This document shows, piece after piece, positions 1-7,832 of a stretch of DNA of 64,000 nucleotides; positions within the stretch are counted from its first letter, which is position 1, and every line of letters begins with the position of its first letter. The notes under the pieces were generated by a model. That model was not told the origin of the DNA and made no database searches. It saw only the letters and a program-made list of their open reading frames with translations. A program made the position numbers and the translations under genes. The DNA lies in contig DIEX01000026.1 in the NCBI GenBank assembly GCA_002418835.1, forward strand, positions 99,039-163,038. The letters run 5' to 3'. Source of the DNA: Spirochaetia bacterium UBA5763 (GTDB lineage: Bacteria; Spirochaetota; UBA4802; UBA5550).

Positions 1-3000
1 TTCTTGTTAATACAGGAAAAGGGGACCGCGGGTTCCATTTACAGGAAAGACTTAACCGTGTTGAACGGATAACATCTGTAAACTCAATAAACCCTGTATT
101 CGGCGATGAATACCACAGAAACGCCTACTTCACTTATCTCTCTGAAATTGCAAAATTAGGGGAGATTAGGGACAGGAGATCAGCACTCCTTGTTTCAGGC
201 GCTGCTGCCGCATCTCCGGAAGTTGAAGAGTTCAATAAAAAAGAGAAAGCTCAGGAGGAGAGACTTGCTAAACTCTTCCGTGAAATAGAAAATAAAAACA
301 GCAGAATTGTTCCATACCTGGAACTCAGCGATGTTAAGCTGAAAACAGACCATGACATATATTCATTCATGGAAACCGGAAAAGGGATCTATTCATGGAA
401 GCTCTCTGATGGAAAGATAAGTTCAGGATACATGAAAGCTGATTCTGCAGATGCTCTGTCTTCCATGATAAACGAAGGCTCATCCAGGAGAGGAATTTTT
501 ATACTGCTGAATGACACATCCCTGAAACTTGTCAACAGGCACAGGGGTGGAATCACCGGGAACTTCTCTTTCATAAATACTATAGACAGGGCTGAAATTT
601 TTTCAAAGGGAGCACCCCCTGCGGGTGATATTATCTCTTCAGTAAAGGGGATCGAAAGCCCCTCTGCTGATGTGAAAGTTGAATCCCCCTCAGAGGATCT
701 TCACCTGTCGAGCTATGCTGTTATTGTTGATTCACCGGATAACGGAAGCCTTATAAGCAGGGAAAAACTCCTGTCTGAGAAGGGGATTTCACCCAGCTGC
801 ATAATTCTTGCAGGTGCTGCTGACGATGCCTCACGCCTCTCTCTGATGCTTGAAGCTGCACTCTATTCAGGGACAGGGAGTATCATCTATTCACTGAGTA
901 ATGACAGCAGAGACATATCATCTGTCATCAAAGCCCTTTACACCGGCAGCGGGATTATAGGTTCTAATCATATAAAAACCGGTTACATCAATGCACTCTC
1001 TTATGTAAAACCAGCTGACAATAAAAAAACCGCTGCATCTGAATTCGCGGCCTTCACCGGGGCAGTAAATAAAGCTGACTTTGATAGTGGTGCTGTTCAC
1101 CTCGCAAGATGGAGAGCAATGTCTCCTGATGAAAAGTTCAGGTATATGACTTCAGCATGGCTCCTGCATCTTCTTAAAGGGGACTACCCCTCTTCACTTA
1201 AAGCACTGGAGTCGTACAACCCGTCAAATGCCGACGAAGGGGCTTCGCTGGTATTCAGAAAGCTCTACACGCTTCTGCATAAAGGGGATTTTGCTGAAGC
1301 AGTTGTACTCCGGAAAAAAATCACAGGGATTGAGAAATACCCTGATCTTGAATTTATCGATGCAATTTTTGACGCAGTGAACGGCCGTGATTCAGCGGCA
1401 GAAAAAATTCTTAAAATAGCAAAACCGTATAATACGCTTATAACTGCTGAAAGATATATGATACTTGCTGCTGAATACATTTATCTTTATAATCCTGAGA
1501 TGAGCGCACGCGTGATGAACCTGGCCCCCATGAAGCAGCTCTCACTGAATGAAAGGATGATGAATTTTGTAATCACAGGGGATAAGCCCGATACAGGGAT
1601 ATCCCCCAGGGTTGACCGTATCGCCGCCCTGGGTGATTCAGGGAGTAAAGCCGCGGATGAGAGCATGAAACTTATAAAGTCCGGCGATCACTTCGACGCC
1701 CTCTCCGCTTTCCCCCCGCTTGTTGTGCTGGCCGGTGGATCGGTTAAGGGGGATGCTGTTTCATACATATCTGGCCTTGACCTTGAAAAGATCGCACCTG
1801 CATCATACACACCTGCAATAATAGCGCTGCTTCAGAAGTGCTATGCATCAATTCCTGAAAACGGAACAAATGCTGAAAAAATAAAAATTCTCCAGCTGAT
1901 GAAAAAGGTTTCATCCGATTCCTCTGTTTTCCATGTGATACGGGATTCGATGTACAGAATCGCTGTGGAGCTTATGATATCCGGGGATTACAGGGGTGCG
2001 TATAATGAAGCATCCGCTGCGGACGAAAGGTTCAGCCCTGATGACAGGGGCTATGCGGCAATTCAGCTTCTCCTTGCCAATCTTCTTATAAGGGGGGAGA
2101 ATTTTAAAAAAGCTGAAGAGAAGTGTACCATCGTAAAAAACATCCGCCCCCTCAAAACTGAAGAGAAGTACCTCCTTGATCTCCAGTTATCCATGGTTGA
2201 ACTTAACAGACTCCGCTCACTTAAAAAAGCAACGGCTCAGGATGCCGCTGAATTTGAGAAGCTCTTCACTTCATCACTTGCTGTTCTGAAACTTAACCCG
2301 GATATTCTGAACATACACGGCTACAGGGATATGACAGTAAGCGTTTTTGACGAATACATCAACTACAAGATGAAAACAGGACAGCATTCTGACGCGCACT
2401 TCTACAACGAAATGAAAAAGCTCTTAATCACTTCATCTATAACAGGAGTAAACCTTGTAAAATCAGCAGGCACAATAGATATAACAGCAATTCAGCAGGC
2501 GCTCCCTGAAAAGTGCGGCTATATAAATATATCAAAAGTTAAAAATGATATATTCATCTGGATTGTTGACAGCAAAATGAAAAAAGCACTCTGGATTGAA
2601 AACGGGTACAAAACACTTTCAGAGCTGCTACCGAAATACAGGCTTTCAGTGCTGAAAGAATCTGAAGTGAAGAAAGCATCTTCAGACCTGGCGGAATATT
2701 TTCAGCCCCTTGAAGCATACTTTAAAAGCAGAAAGCAGGTTGTTTTTTCAACAGATTCATTCACAGAGCAGATACCCTTTGAAATTATCGGTAAAGGAAA
2801 AATGCTCTCTGAAGAGGTGAAGATAAGCTACATGGCATCACCTCTGCTGTACTCATCATCTAAAGGGAATTTCGGATCACCTGTGCGCTTTATCGGGAAG
2901 CCGGGCCAGGCATTTCAGTCTCATGTTGAGAAGGTGGCTGTGCGCGAATCGGGGATTAAGAGCTTTGATGCTGATTCAGCGTCAGGAGGGATCGCCCATA

Positions 3001-3377
3001 TAACAGGGGAGATTTCATACAGTTCACCTGAAAAGGGATATCTCCTTGATAACAGGGGATTGGTTTCTGCCATAGGTTCCCCGGATTTTATTTATGCTGC
3101 AATTGGTGACCATCACGGAGCAGGGCCCGTTGACTTTATTCTCAATGCAAGGGGTGCGGGAGTTAAAGCTGCTGTTGTCAATTCATCGCCTGTAAGTGAA
3201 CTTAACAGAGGAGTTTTTGCAGGGGAGTTTTACAGGTCTGTAAATAACGGCGGCACACTGATTGAATCATTTGCATCAGCAGTGGATAAAACACGGAATG
3301 ACAGCAGGTACAGGAACCCCGGTGCATGGGGCGGGTTCAGGTTGTATATTTATAATTTAGCTTATCTGAAAGAGTAA
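1..3377 (+). CDS. TPR-rich protein with degenerate CHAT-like domain(s), 5' end outside window
   Basis: The reading frame is open from base 3 to the stop at 3377, so the gene enters from the left edge; the first internal ATG, at 369, is not the start. The middle (about 1080-2700) is helical and looks like TPR repeats. The last 250 residues resemble a CHAT (caspase-like) domain, ending in the family's Trp-Gly-Gly-Phe type strand (GAWGGF). The segments that normally carry the catalytic His and Cys read IAHITGE (about 2990-3010) and AAIGDHHGAG (about 3092-3122), so the His-Gly and Ser-Ala-Cys signatures are missing. Residues encoded at about 720-960 look like a second, also Cys-less, CHAT-like half. 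Family knowledge: CHAT proteins are proteases or scaffolds in bacterial regulation and defence. Inference: a non-catalytic scaffold. Membrane or signal segments cannot be judged without the N terminus. Confidence 0.6.
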   Translation, partial: LVNTGKGDRGFHLQERLNRVERITSVNSINPVFGDEYHRNAYFTYLSEIAKLGEIRDRRSALLVSGAAAASPEVEEFNKKEKAQEERLAKLFREIENKNSRIVPYLELSDVKLKTDHDIYSFMETGKGIYSWKLSDGKISSGYMKADSADALSSMINEGSSRRGIFILLNDTSLKLVNRHRGGITGNFSFINTIDRAEIFSKGAPPAGDIISSVKGIESPSADVKVESPSEDLHLSSYAVIVDSPDNGSLISREKLLSEKGISPSCIILAGAADDASRLSLMLEAALYSGTGSIIYSLSNDSRDISSVIKALYTGSGIIGSNHIKTGYINALSYVKPADNKKTAASEFAAFTGAVNKADFDSGAVHLARWRAMSPDEKFRYMTSAWLLHLLKGDYPSSLKALESYNPSNADEGASLVFRKLYTLLHKGDFAEAVVLRKKITGIEKYPDLEFIDAIFDAVNGRDSAAEKILKIAKPYNTLITAERYMILAAEYIYLYNPEMSARVMNLAPMKQLSLNERMMNFVITGDKPDTGISPRVDRIAALGDSGSKAADESMKLIKSGDHFDALSAFPPLVVLAGGSVKGDAVSYISGLDLEKIAPASYTPAIIALLQKCYASIPENGTNAEKIKILQLMKKVSSDSSVFHVIRDSMYRIAVELMISGDYRGAYNEASAADERFSPDDRGYAAIQLLLANLLIRGENFKKAEEKCTIVKNIRPLKTEEKYLLDLQLSMVELNRLRSLKKATAQDAAEFEKLFTSSLAVLKLNPDILNIHGYRDMTVSVFDEYINYKMKTGQHSDAHFYNEMKKLLITSSITGVNLVKSAGTIDITAIQQALPEKCGYINISKVKNDIFIWIVDSKMKKALWIENGYKTLSELLPKYRLSVLKESEVKKASSDLAEYFQPLEAYFKSRKQVVFSTDSFTEQIPFEIIGKGKMLSEEVKISYMASPLLYSSSKGNFGSPVRFIGKPGQAFQSHVEKVAVRESGIKSFDADSASGGIAHITGEISYSSPEKGYLLDNRGLVSAIGSPDFIYAAIGDHHGAGPVDFILNARGAGVKAAVVNSSPVSELNRGVFAGEFYRSVNNGGTLIESFASAVDKTRNDSRYRNPGAWGGFRLYIYNLAYLKE

Positions 3378-3378
3378 G

Positions 3379-3408
3379 GGGCATCACGCAAAGACGCTAA
3401 GGCGCGGA
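3379..3408. repeat. Short GC-rich intergenic repeat of the 'acgcaaagacgctaag' type
   Basis: Directly after the stop at 3377 lies a run built on acgcaaagacgctaaggc. Sequences of this form recur between genes in many unrelated bacterial genomes. Here it marks the exact point where the truncated toxin reading frame begins, so it may be a recombination junction. I see no second copy in this window. Confidence 0.35.
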
Positions 3409-3568
3409 GGGGGTTGAGAATGCAAGCAACTGGGTTAACGACCATCTGTTTACCAGTGATGATGAGGGAAATGGGGAGAACCCAACGGTTGGTTCAAATA
3501 CTGAAGGTGACAATGGAGGATCAACTTCAGAACAGATAGCTTCCAACCAGCTTTCGACAGATCAGAAG

Positions 3569-4231
3569 ATGACCGAATACAGACATGCTACAGAAACGAA
3601 TGACTCTACCGAAGAGGAAGATTATACCCCAGGTAAATTTAAACAATCAGAAATCGATGAACATATTGGATTACTTGATGAAAATGGTAATTTAATAAAA
3701 AGAAGCTGTAATATTACAGCAGATATTAGCATATTTGTAAATCAGGCAATTAAAGATGGAACGATAAATCCCGATATAATCAATCCCGCAACAGGTGAAG
3801 TAGATTTAACAAAAGTATATGATATTGCAAAGAGTTATGGAGATTCGATTATAAAAGGGAATTTCAGTGTCGCTGATGATGAAAAGCTTGCTAAGATTAT
3901 TGCACCAACTTCAAATTATTCTTTAGTCAATGGTGGGACAGTAACATCAGATAATATAATAAATCATCTGGATAGTGGGCAGCCTGTTAAAGTAACATTA
4001 AGTGATGGGCATAGAGAAACTATATATGACTATGATACTGATGCAAATGGTAATGTAACCAGATTCAAGATAGATGATGTCGGTTATCAGGGGGATAAAT
4101 ACGTAGATCCAAAGACAATGCAGCCATACAAGGTTACCAATGAAGGAACTAAATATGAAAAGAAAAAATATTCTCAAAGTCACGGTGATGGCTCAGCAAG
4201 AACTGTTAACAATATACAAGTTTTACAATGA
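3569..4231 (+). CDS. 5'-truncated polymorphic-toxin tip with C39/papain-like peptidase motifs
   Basis: The coordinates start at the first ATG, but the same frame is open from 3401, directly after a TAA at 3398, and carries protein-like sequence (N-W-V-N-D-H-L-F) with no start codon. The gene is therefore probably the 3' remnant of a larger protein. In the 220-residue reading, Cys47 in SCNIT, His148 in SDGHRE and Asp169/170 in KIDDVGY match the Cys-His-Asp order and spacing of C39-like cysteine peptidases. The first roughly 35 residues are acidic and linker-like. Base composition is clearly more AT-rich than the flanking housekeeping genes, and a lipoprotein gene follows after 31 bases. Inference: a horizontally acquired toxin C terminus from a polymorphic toxin, with the next gene as possible immunity. 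It could also be an inert fragment. Confidence 0.45.
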   Translation: MTEYRHATETNDSTEEEDYTPGKFKQSEIDEHIGLLDENGNLIKRSCNITADISIFVNQAIKDGTINPDIINPATGEVDLTKVYDIAKSYGDSIIKGNFSVADDEKLAKIIAPTSNYSLVNGGTVTSDNIINHLDSGQPVKVTLSDGHRETIYDYDTDANGNVTRFKIDDVGYQGDKYVDPKTMQPYKVTNEGTKYEKKKYSQSHGDGSARTVNNIQVLQ

Positions 4232-4262
4232 TTGAAAGACTAAAAGGGGGATTGAATAATTT

Positions 4263-4889
4263 ATGAAAAGATCTATGACTACTTGGTTGTTTGCTTTAAT
4301 CCTTATAGTTAGTTACCAATTTGTTGAGTGTAAGACAGATAGTAAAAAAACTCTGCCGAAATTTGAAGAAATTAATAAACAAACCGGAGTCTATATAATC
4401 AGATATTCAAATGTAATTTTAGATATTAATAATAAAAAAATTAAGGTTCCTATTTATAACGGTATTCATGAGGATATCACTTATGAAGATTTAGAGAAAC
4501 AACAAACGGACAAAGATTTATATTTATTAGGCAATATTTATATTCCAGCAAAAGACGGTGAAGTTAAGAAAACATTTTTTGATATATTGAATTTTTATAA
4601 GAAGAGTTTTTTTAAAGATATAGATGTAAACAGGCCATCCGTAATAGGCAATGAAGGTGGAGTTGACATGTATATCTGGTATGACTTTGATTACGAAGGA
4701 ATCCCCTGCTCAATGATGATTACAGTGGCATGTGATGTTAAAGCTTCAATTGAAAAAAATAAAAAGGAGAATTCAAATCAAAAAAAGAATTATAAGATAG
4801 AAACAGTAGATATGCTTGAATTTAAAGAAGATTCAAAATGGATCGGAATCGATATTGAGTTAGGTCATTATAGCGAATTCAAGAAGTAG
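4263..4889 (+). CDS. Putative lipoprotein, possible immunity partner of the upstream toxin tip
   Basis: This 208-residue protein starts with a charged N-region, a hydrophobic core (LFALILIVSY) and a lipobox-like FVEC at residues 20-23, so it is probably exported and lipidated. The remainder is Lys/Glu-rich with no family that I recognise. A GGGGG stretch lies about 12 bases upstream of the ATG. It follows the C39-like toxin fragment in the same orientation and shares its low GC content, the usual arrangement of a toxin-immunity pair. An immunity role is inference from position only. An ordinary surface lipoprotein is the alternative. Confidence 0.5.
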   Translation: MKRSMTTWLFALILIVSYQFVECKTDSKKTLPKFEEINKQTGVYIIRYSNVILDINNKKIKVPIYNGIHEDITYEDLEKQQTDKDLYLLGNIYIPAKDGEVKKTFFDILNFYKKSFFKDIDVNRPSVIGNEGGVDMYIWYDFDYEGIPCSMMITVACDVKASIEKNKKENSNQKKNYKIETVDMLEFKEDSKWIGIDIELGHYSEFKK

Positions 4890-4930
4890 CCAGGCGAACA
4901 GGTAATTTTTTATTACATTTTGCAATGAAT

Positions 4931-5070
4931 CCGCATATAGCATAATGGCTAAGCAGCCCGACGTCGCCGGGGATACATTAGGTTTCTGACATAAAAAGTT
5001 GGCGATGTGCGCTCGCCCTGAGCCTGTCGAAGGGTTAACGAACGGGCTGCGACAATTATGCGGTGTGCGG
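4931..5070. repeat. Long imperfect inverted repeat, attC-like hairpin
   Basis: The outer arms ccgca...gcataat (4931-4946) and attatgcgg...tgcgg (5055-5070) pair. Inside them gcagcccg (4953-4960) pairs with cgggctgc (5043-5050). A further arm, acgtcgcc (4961-4968), pairs with ggcgatgt (5001-5008), and ccctgagcctgtcgaaggg sits in the loop at about 5016-5034. The outer box, unpaired spacer, inner box layout and the length of about 140 bases resemble integron attC sites. The boxes read GCATAAT/ATTATGC, however, instead of the canonical ...AAC/GTT..., so the strand-exchange triplet is not intact. The element lies between two toxin-type modules. Confidence 0.4.
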
Positions 5071-5141
5071 ATGCGGGGAACGGATTTTTAATACATTAAG
5101 TTTATGCGGTGGGATAGTTTAGAAACATAGAAATATTTCTT

Positions 5142-5171
5142 TTGACATAAACCTGTATAAAATATAGGTTT
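5142..5171 (+). promoter_or_regulatory. Promoter with overlapping operator of the toxin-antitoxin pair
   Basis: A TTGACA box at 5142-5147 precedes an AT-rich -10 region. The perfect 6-bp arms AAACCT (5149-5154) and AGGTTT (5166-5171) form a 23-base dyad over the presumed -10 region, 20 bases before the antitoxin ATG. Toxin-antitoxin complexes usually repress their own promoter through such dyads. Binding here is inferred. Confidence 0.4.
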
Positions 5172-5190
5172 TATCCACGCAGGAGGAAAT

Positions 5191-5421
5191 ATGATCAATC
5201 TGGAAATCAAAAAAAAGCTTATAGAGGACTTAAAAAATCTCCCCTTTGATTCTCAGAAAAAGGTGCAGGAGTTCGCGCACGCCCTTCTGATAACTCAAAG
5301 CCGGGGGAAATCAGGCAAAGAGATGGTCAGGTTTTCAGGAAAACTGAACCACGAAGATGCCGGAGAGCTGAAAAAGATAATTGAGAACGGATGTGAGAAG
5401 GTTGATATCAATGAGTGGTAG
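5191..5421 (+). CDS. Antitoxin of a VapBC-type module
   Basis: A 76-residue protein preceded by a strong AGGAGG ribosome-binding site. The N-terminal 35 residues form an amphipathic helical segment (I-K-K-K-L-I-E-D-L ... V-Q-E-F-A-H-A-L-L) of the kind found in DUF2281-like antitoxins. The C terminus is charged and probably wraps around the toxin. The PIN-domain toxin gene overlaps its last codons, the standard translational coupling of such modules. The dyad over the promoter suggests autoregulation. It is not a classical AbrB or ribbon-helix-helix VapB, so I assign no gene symbol. Confidence 0.7.
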   Translation: MINLEIKKKLIEDLKNLPFDSQKKVQEFAHALLITQSRGKSGKEMVRFSGKLNHEDAGELKKIIENGCEKVDINEW

Positions 5422-5815
5422 ATATCTGGTTGATACCAATATTATTATTGATCTCTTTAATGGTGATGATGCTGTCACAAAGAAGATTATTACATGCTCT
5501 GAAGTCTTTGTTCCAAATATTGTAATCGGGGAATTGTATTACGGCTCATACGGCTCAAAGAAGAAAAAAAGCAATTTAAAGAGGCTTGAAGAATTTATTG
5601 TTTCATCAACAGTAATTAATACAACTGTTGAGACGGCCAGAATTTACGGGCATATCAAGAATGAGCTGAAGAAGAAGGGAACCCCAATCCCTGAGAATGA
5701 TATCTGGATAGCCGCACTGGCAAAACAGTATTCATTGAAACTATTAACAAGAGACAGGCATTTTGAATCTATTGATGAGATAGATGCAGAGATACTGCGA
5801 AGCAAAACGCCATGA
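5411..5815 (+). CDS. vapC: VapC-like PIN-domain ribonuclease toxin
   Basis: From the ATG at 5411 this is a 134-residue PIN domain. The acidic metal-binding residues are present: Asp8 in LVDTN, Glu41 in IGELYYG, Asp97 in ENDIWIAA and Asp115 in LTRDRHF. VapC toxins use Mg2+ or Mn2+ in this tetrad to cleave tRNA or rRNA and are neutralised by the co-encoded antitoxin. The frame is open further upstream to an ATG at 5381, but 5411 gives the normal PIN N terminus and overlaps the antitoxin by 11 bases, with GAGAAGG upstream as ribosome-binding site. All catalytic residues are kept, so the toxin is probably active. Confidence 0.85.
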   Translation: MSGRYLVDTNIIIDLFNGDDAVTKKIITCSEVFVPNIVIGELYYGSYGSKKKKSNLKRLEEFIVSSTVINTTVETARIYGHIKNELKKKGTPIPENDIWIAALAKQYSLKLLTRDRHFESIDEIDAEILRSKTP

Positions 5816-5868
5816 TACCTTTCCCCTTTTCCGATAATGCATGAGTTTAACTGAAACTTATCGGCATT

Positions 5869-6120
5869 GATTAAAAATACATCGACACCGACTGAATTTA
5901 TATCAGCTTCAATAGAAATTACATCAAGCTCGATATAATTTACATCAACGTTGATTGAATTTATATCGATTTCAATTGATTTTACATTGAATTCAATGCA
6001 AAAGGTATCGAGGCTGACTGAATTTATATCAGTTTCAATATAATTTATATTGAATTCAATTGAAATTATATCGGCTTCAATACAAAATACATCAACGATG
6101 ATATTAATTACTTGAGTCAG
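5869..6120. repeat. Twelve degenerate 21-bp tandem repeats
   Basis: Cutting the sequence every 21 bases from 5869 gives twelve units, typically gaytgaatttatatcagyttc, with alternating starts GAT/GAC and AAT. Several units contain perfect dyads, for example atcaacgttgat (5943-5954) and ttgaattcaa. The unit length is a multiple of three. The minus strand stays open through the whole array and encodes a seven-residue periodicity like I-E-x-D-I-N-S, but it has no ATG or ribosome-binding site. The plus strand is interrupted by TAA. No unique spacers are present, so this is not CRISPR. A CCGATAA/TTATCGG hairpin (5831-5864) precedes it. Function unknown. Confidence 0.75.
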
Positions 6121-6156
6121 GCGTTTTTTTCATTAATATAAGTTATTCTTTGTCAT

Positions 6157-6182
6157 GCCGGTTTCCTGTAAGGAATACCGGC
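6157..6182. repeat. GCCGGT...ACCGGC hairpin after a tgtcat motif
   Basis: gccggtttcc and ggaataccggc form a compact stem with a short loop directly after tgtcat. The tgtcat-ccgg start resembles the sequence at about 13564 (tgtcattccgg) and the tgtcattt ends of the two repeats at 13645 and 37709. It may belong to a family of small palindromic elements. Confidence 0.35.
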
Positions 6183-6268
6183 AACTCATAGTAGAAGTTC
6201 TGGAATTTATCTTATGAGATTCAGGTATTTACAAATTCGGAAGACGTAAAACCGGTATTAAAAACTTT

Positions 6269-7096
6269 ATGACAGAAAAAGAAGATCTCCGCTACATAGA
6301 AAAAATCGAAAAGACCGCAGGACGGGCAATCAACCGCTACTCTCTGATCGCCGGTGGCGACCGTGTTGCAGTTGCACTCTCCGGAGGGAAAGACTCCCTT
6401 GTTCTACTTGAAACTCTTGCCCGCAGAAGAAGAAGGCTCCCTGTCACTTACGAACTCTTTGCAGTATATGTATTCATAAAAAATATAGGCTACGAATCTG
6501 ATATAAACTTTATGCGGGAATTCTGCGCGTCTCTCGATGTCCCTTTTCACCTCATAGAGATGGAAGCAGACCTCACCATTGACCGGAGCAAATCTAAATG
6601 CTTTGTATGCTCATGGCACAGGAGAAAGGCTCTCTTTAATTTCGCGGAGGAGATGAGCTGCAATAAACTTGCCCTTGGCCATCACCTTGATGACGCAATA
6701 GAAACACTGATAATGAACATGATGTTCAATGGAATAACAAGCTCTCTCCCCCCTTCCCTCTCAATGTTCAGCGGCAGACTGCATGTGATACGGCCCCTGA
6801 TACTTCTTGAAAAGAAGGAGATTGATAAATACGCTGAGATAAGGGTATTCCCTTCTGAAGTTAAACGCTGCCCTTATGGAGAAGATACAACGAGGATCAA
6901 AGCCCGTGAGATGATAGAGCAGATGACATCCGGGAGCAGCACAATAAAAAAAGTATATTCCGCAGTATGTCGAATATTCACAAAGAGTATCTGCCGCCTG
7001 AATAAGCAAGGGGCTGCAACCCCTTGTTTATTCAGGCAACCCCTTGCTCCTGTGGCAAAAAATCAATCCGGAAGATTATACCCGCACCCTTCATAA
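6269..7096 (+). CDS. ttcA: TtcA-like tRNA 2-thiolation ATPase (PP-loop, Fe-S)
   Basis: The protein has the PP-loop SGGKDS at residues 38-43 and the three cysteines of the TtcA group: Cys111 and Cys114 (CFVC) and Cys201 (RCPYG). The GHHLDDAIET motif lies at about residues 137-146. TtcA adenylates C32 of certain tRNAs and inserts sulfur using a 4Fe-4S cluster. No ribosome-binding site stands out before the ATG. Residues after about 245 are atypical: they are encoded by an 18-bp hairpin (6996-7037) and run 34 bases into the convergent gene. The original stop was probably lost to an insertion or frameshift, or this strain carries an extended tail. Exact substrate position on the tRNA is inferred from the family. 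Confidence 0.75.
   Translation: MTEKEDLRYIEKIEKTAGRAINRYSLIAGGDRVAVALSGGKDSLVLLETLARRRRRLPVTYELFAVYVFIKNIGYESDINFMREFCASLDVPFHLIEMEADLTIDRSKSKCFVCSWHRRKALFNFAEEMSCNKLALGHHLDDAIETLIMNMMFNGITSSLPPSLSMFSGRLHVIRPLILLEKKEIDKYAEIRVFPSEVKRCPYGEDTTRIKAREMIEQMTSGSSTIKKVYSAVCRIFTKSICRLNKQGAATPCLFRQPLAPVAKNQSGRLYPHPS
6996..7037. repeat. 18-bp stem, 6-base loop hairpin inside the end of the ttcA-like gene
   Basis: The arms gcctgaataagcaagggg (6996-7013) and ccccttgtttattcaggc (7020-7037) are complementary except for one G-T pair, with the loop ctgcaa. No T-run follows on either strand, so it is not a simple intrinsic terminator, although it sits between convergent genes. A further ccccttg copy follows at about 7041. 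It could be a small inserted palindrome. Confidence 0.6.
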
Positions 7097-7425
7097 GGGC
7101 TGATATTCTCCTCCTCCTGAAGATGAGTAACATCCTCGTAGTACGGGAAGTCTTTGCACATGCGGGGCCTGATATGATGAATTGAGCATCCGGGGAGTCC
7201 GTCCGCTCCGATAGAGTAATGTTTGCATCTGTAGTGATACGGCAGGTCTGCATCAGGCTCCTCAAATAAAAATGTAAGCATCGGATATATGAGGTATATC
7301 TCTGAAAAGTTGGGGTCTATCTGTTTTGTTTTTTTCCAGTAGCCGTAGGCCTTCTCAAGGAGTTCCGGGGACTCCGCGAGCATCACATCCTGGCAGCATT
7401 TTCCGCATCTGATACAATCTCCCAT
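7063..7425 (-). CDS. YkgJ-family zinc/iron-chelating cysteine-cluster protein
   Basis: This 120-residue protein has the family's N-terminal cluster CIRCGKCC (residues 4-11) and a second set, CKHY...GCSIHHIRPRMCKDFPY, near residues 68-96. YkgJ-like proteins are thought to bind Zn2+ or an Fe-S centre; their role is unknown. The ATG at 7425 has an AGGGG ribosome-binding site just upstream. The gene is convergent with, and overlaps by 34 bases, the extended end of the ttcA-like frame. Confidence 0.75.
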   Translation of the reverse strand: MGDCIRCGKCCQDVMLAESPELLEKAYGYWKKTKQIDPNFSEIYLIYPMLTFLFEEPDADLPYHYRCKHYSIGADGLPGCSIHHIRPRMCKDFPYYEDVTHLQEEENISPYEGCGYNLPD

Positions 7426-7565
7426 AAAAGCCCCTGTTTCCCCATATTATAAATAATGCAAGTTTGCCTGTTAATCTGAAATGTACCCCGCTACTTATCA
7501 ATAAAAATTTACTGAATCAATCTATTTCTTGACAAAACCCTGCTCTAAAAATTATGACCTCCTTT

Positions 7566-7664
7566 AACAAACAGTTTGTTTTGAAACTGCGTTTCATGCG
7601 CTCGCAGGGAAGCCCCTGCGGGGGGCTTATTAAGGGGTTTCACCCGAGCTGACACGATGTCAGC
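7566..7664 (+). other. Structured DNA/RNA segment upstream of guaB with mutually exclusive hairpins
   Basis: The 407-base gap before guaB holds several stems in a row: AACAAAC/GTTTGTT (7566-7580), gaaac/gtttc, cgcaggg/ccctgcg competing with aagcccc/ggggctt (about 7603-7628), and gctgaca/tgtcagc (7648-7664). About 20 bases on follow aggaggttttaa and ccttaacccc, which can pair with taagggg at about 7631. Two alternative pairings of the same cccc tract would suit an attenuator. I cannot match it to a known riboswitch class, and a cluster of palindromic repeats would look the same. Confidence 0.35.
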
Positions 7665-7832
7665 CTGCCACATCAAAACAGGAGGTTTTAATAAAGTGGC
7701 CTTAACCCCGTTCAAAAGCAAATCATTTTATTATTAGAATATCAAAACATAATTCAAAAGTTTTAGTTGCTTTATAACTCTTACTTATCTATTAATTTAA
7801 TAACATTTCTTACCTTAAAAAGGAGATTACTG

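Noticed and set aside
5869..6120. CRISPR array
   Set aside because: Units are adjacent without unique spacers and no cas genes are present.
7767..7832. TTG start that would extend guaB by 22 residues
   Set aside because: The extra residues do not match IMPDH, and the ATG at 7833 has a clear AGGAG site.
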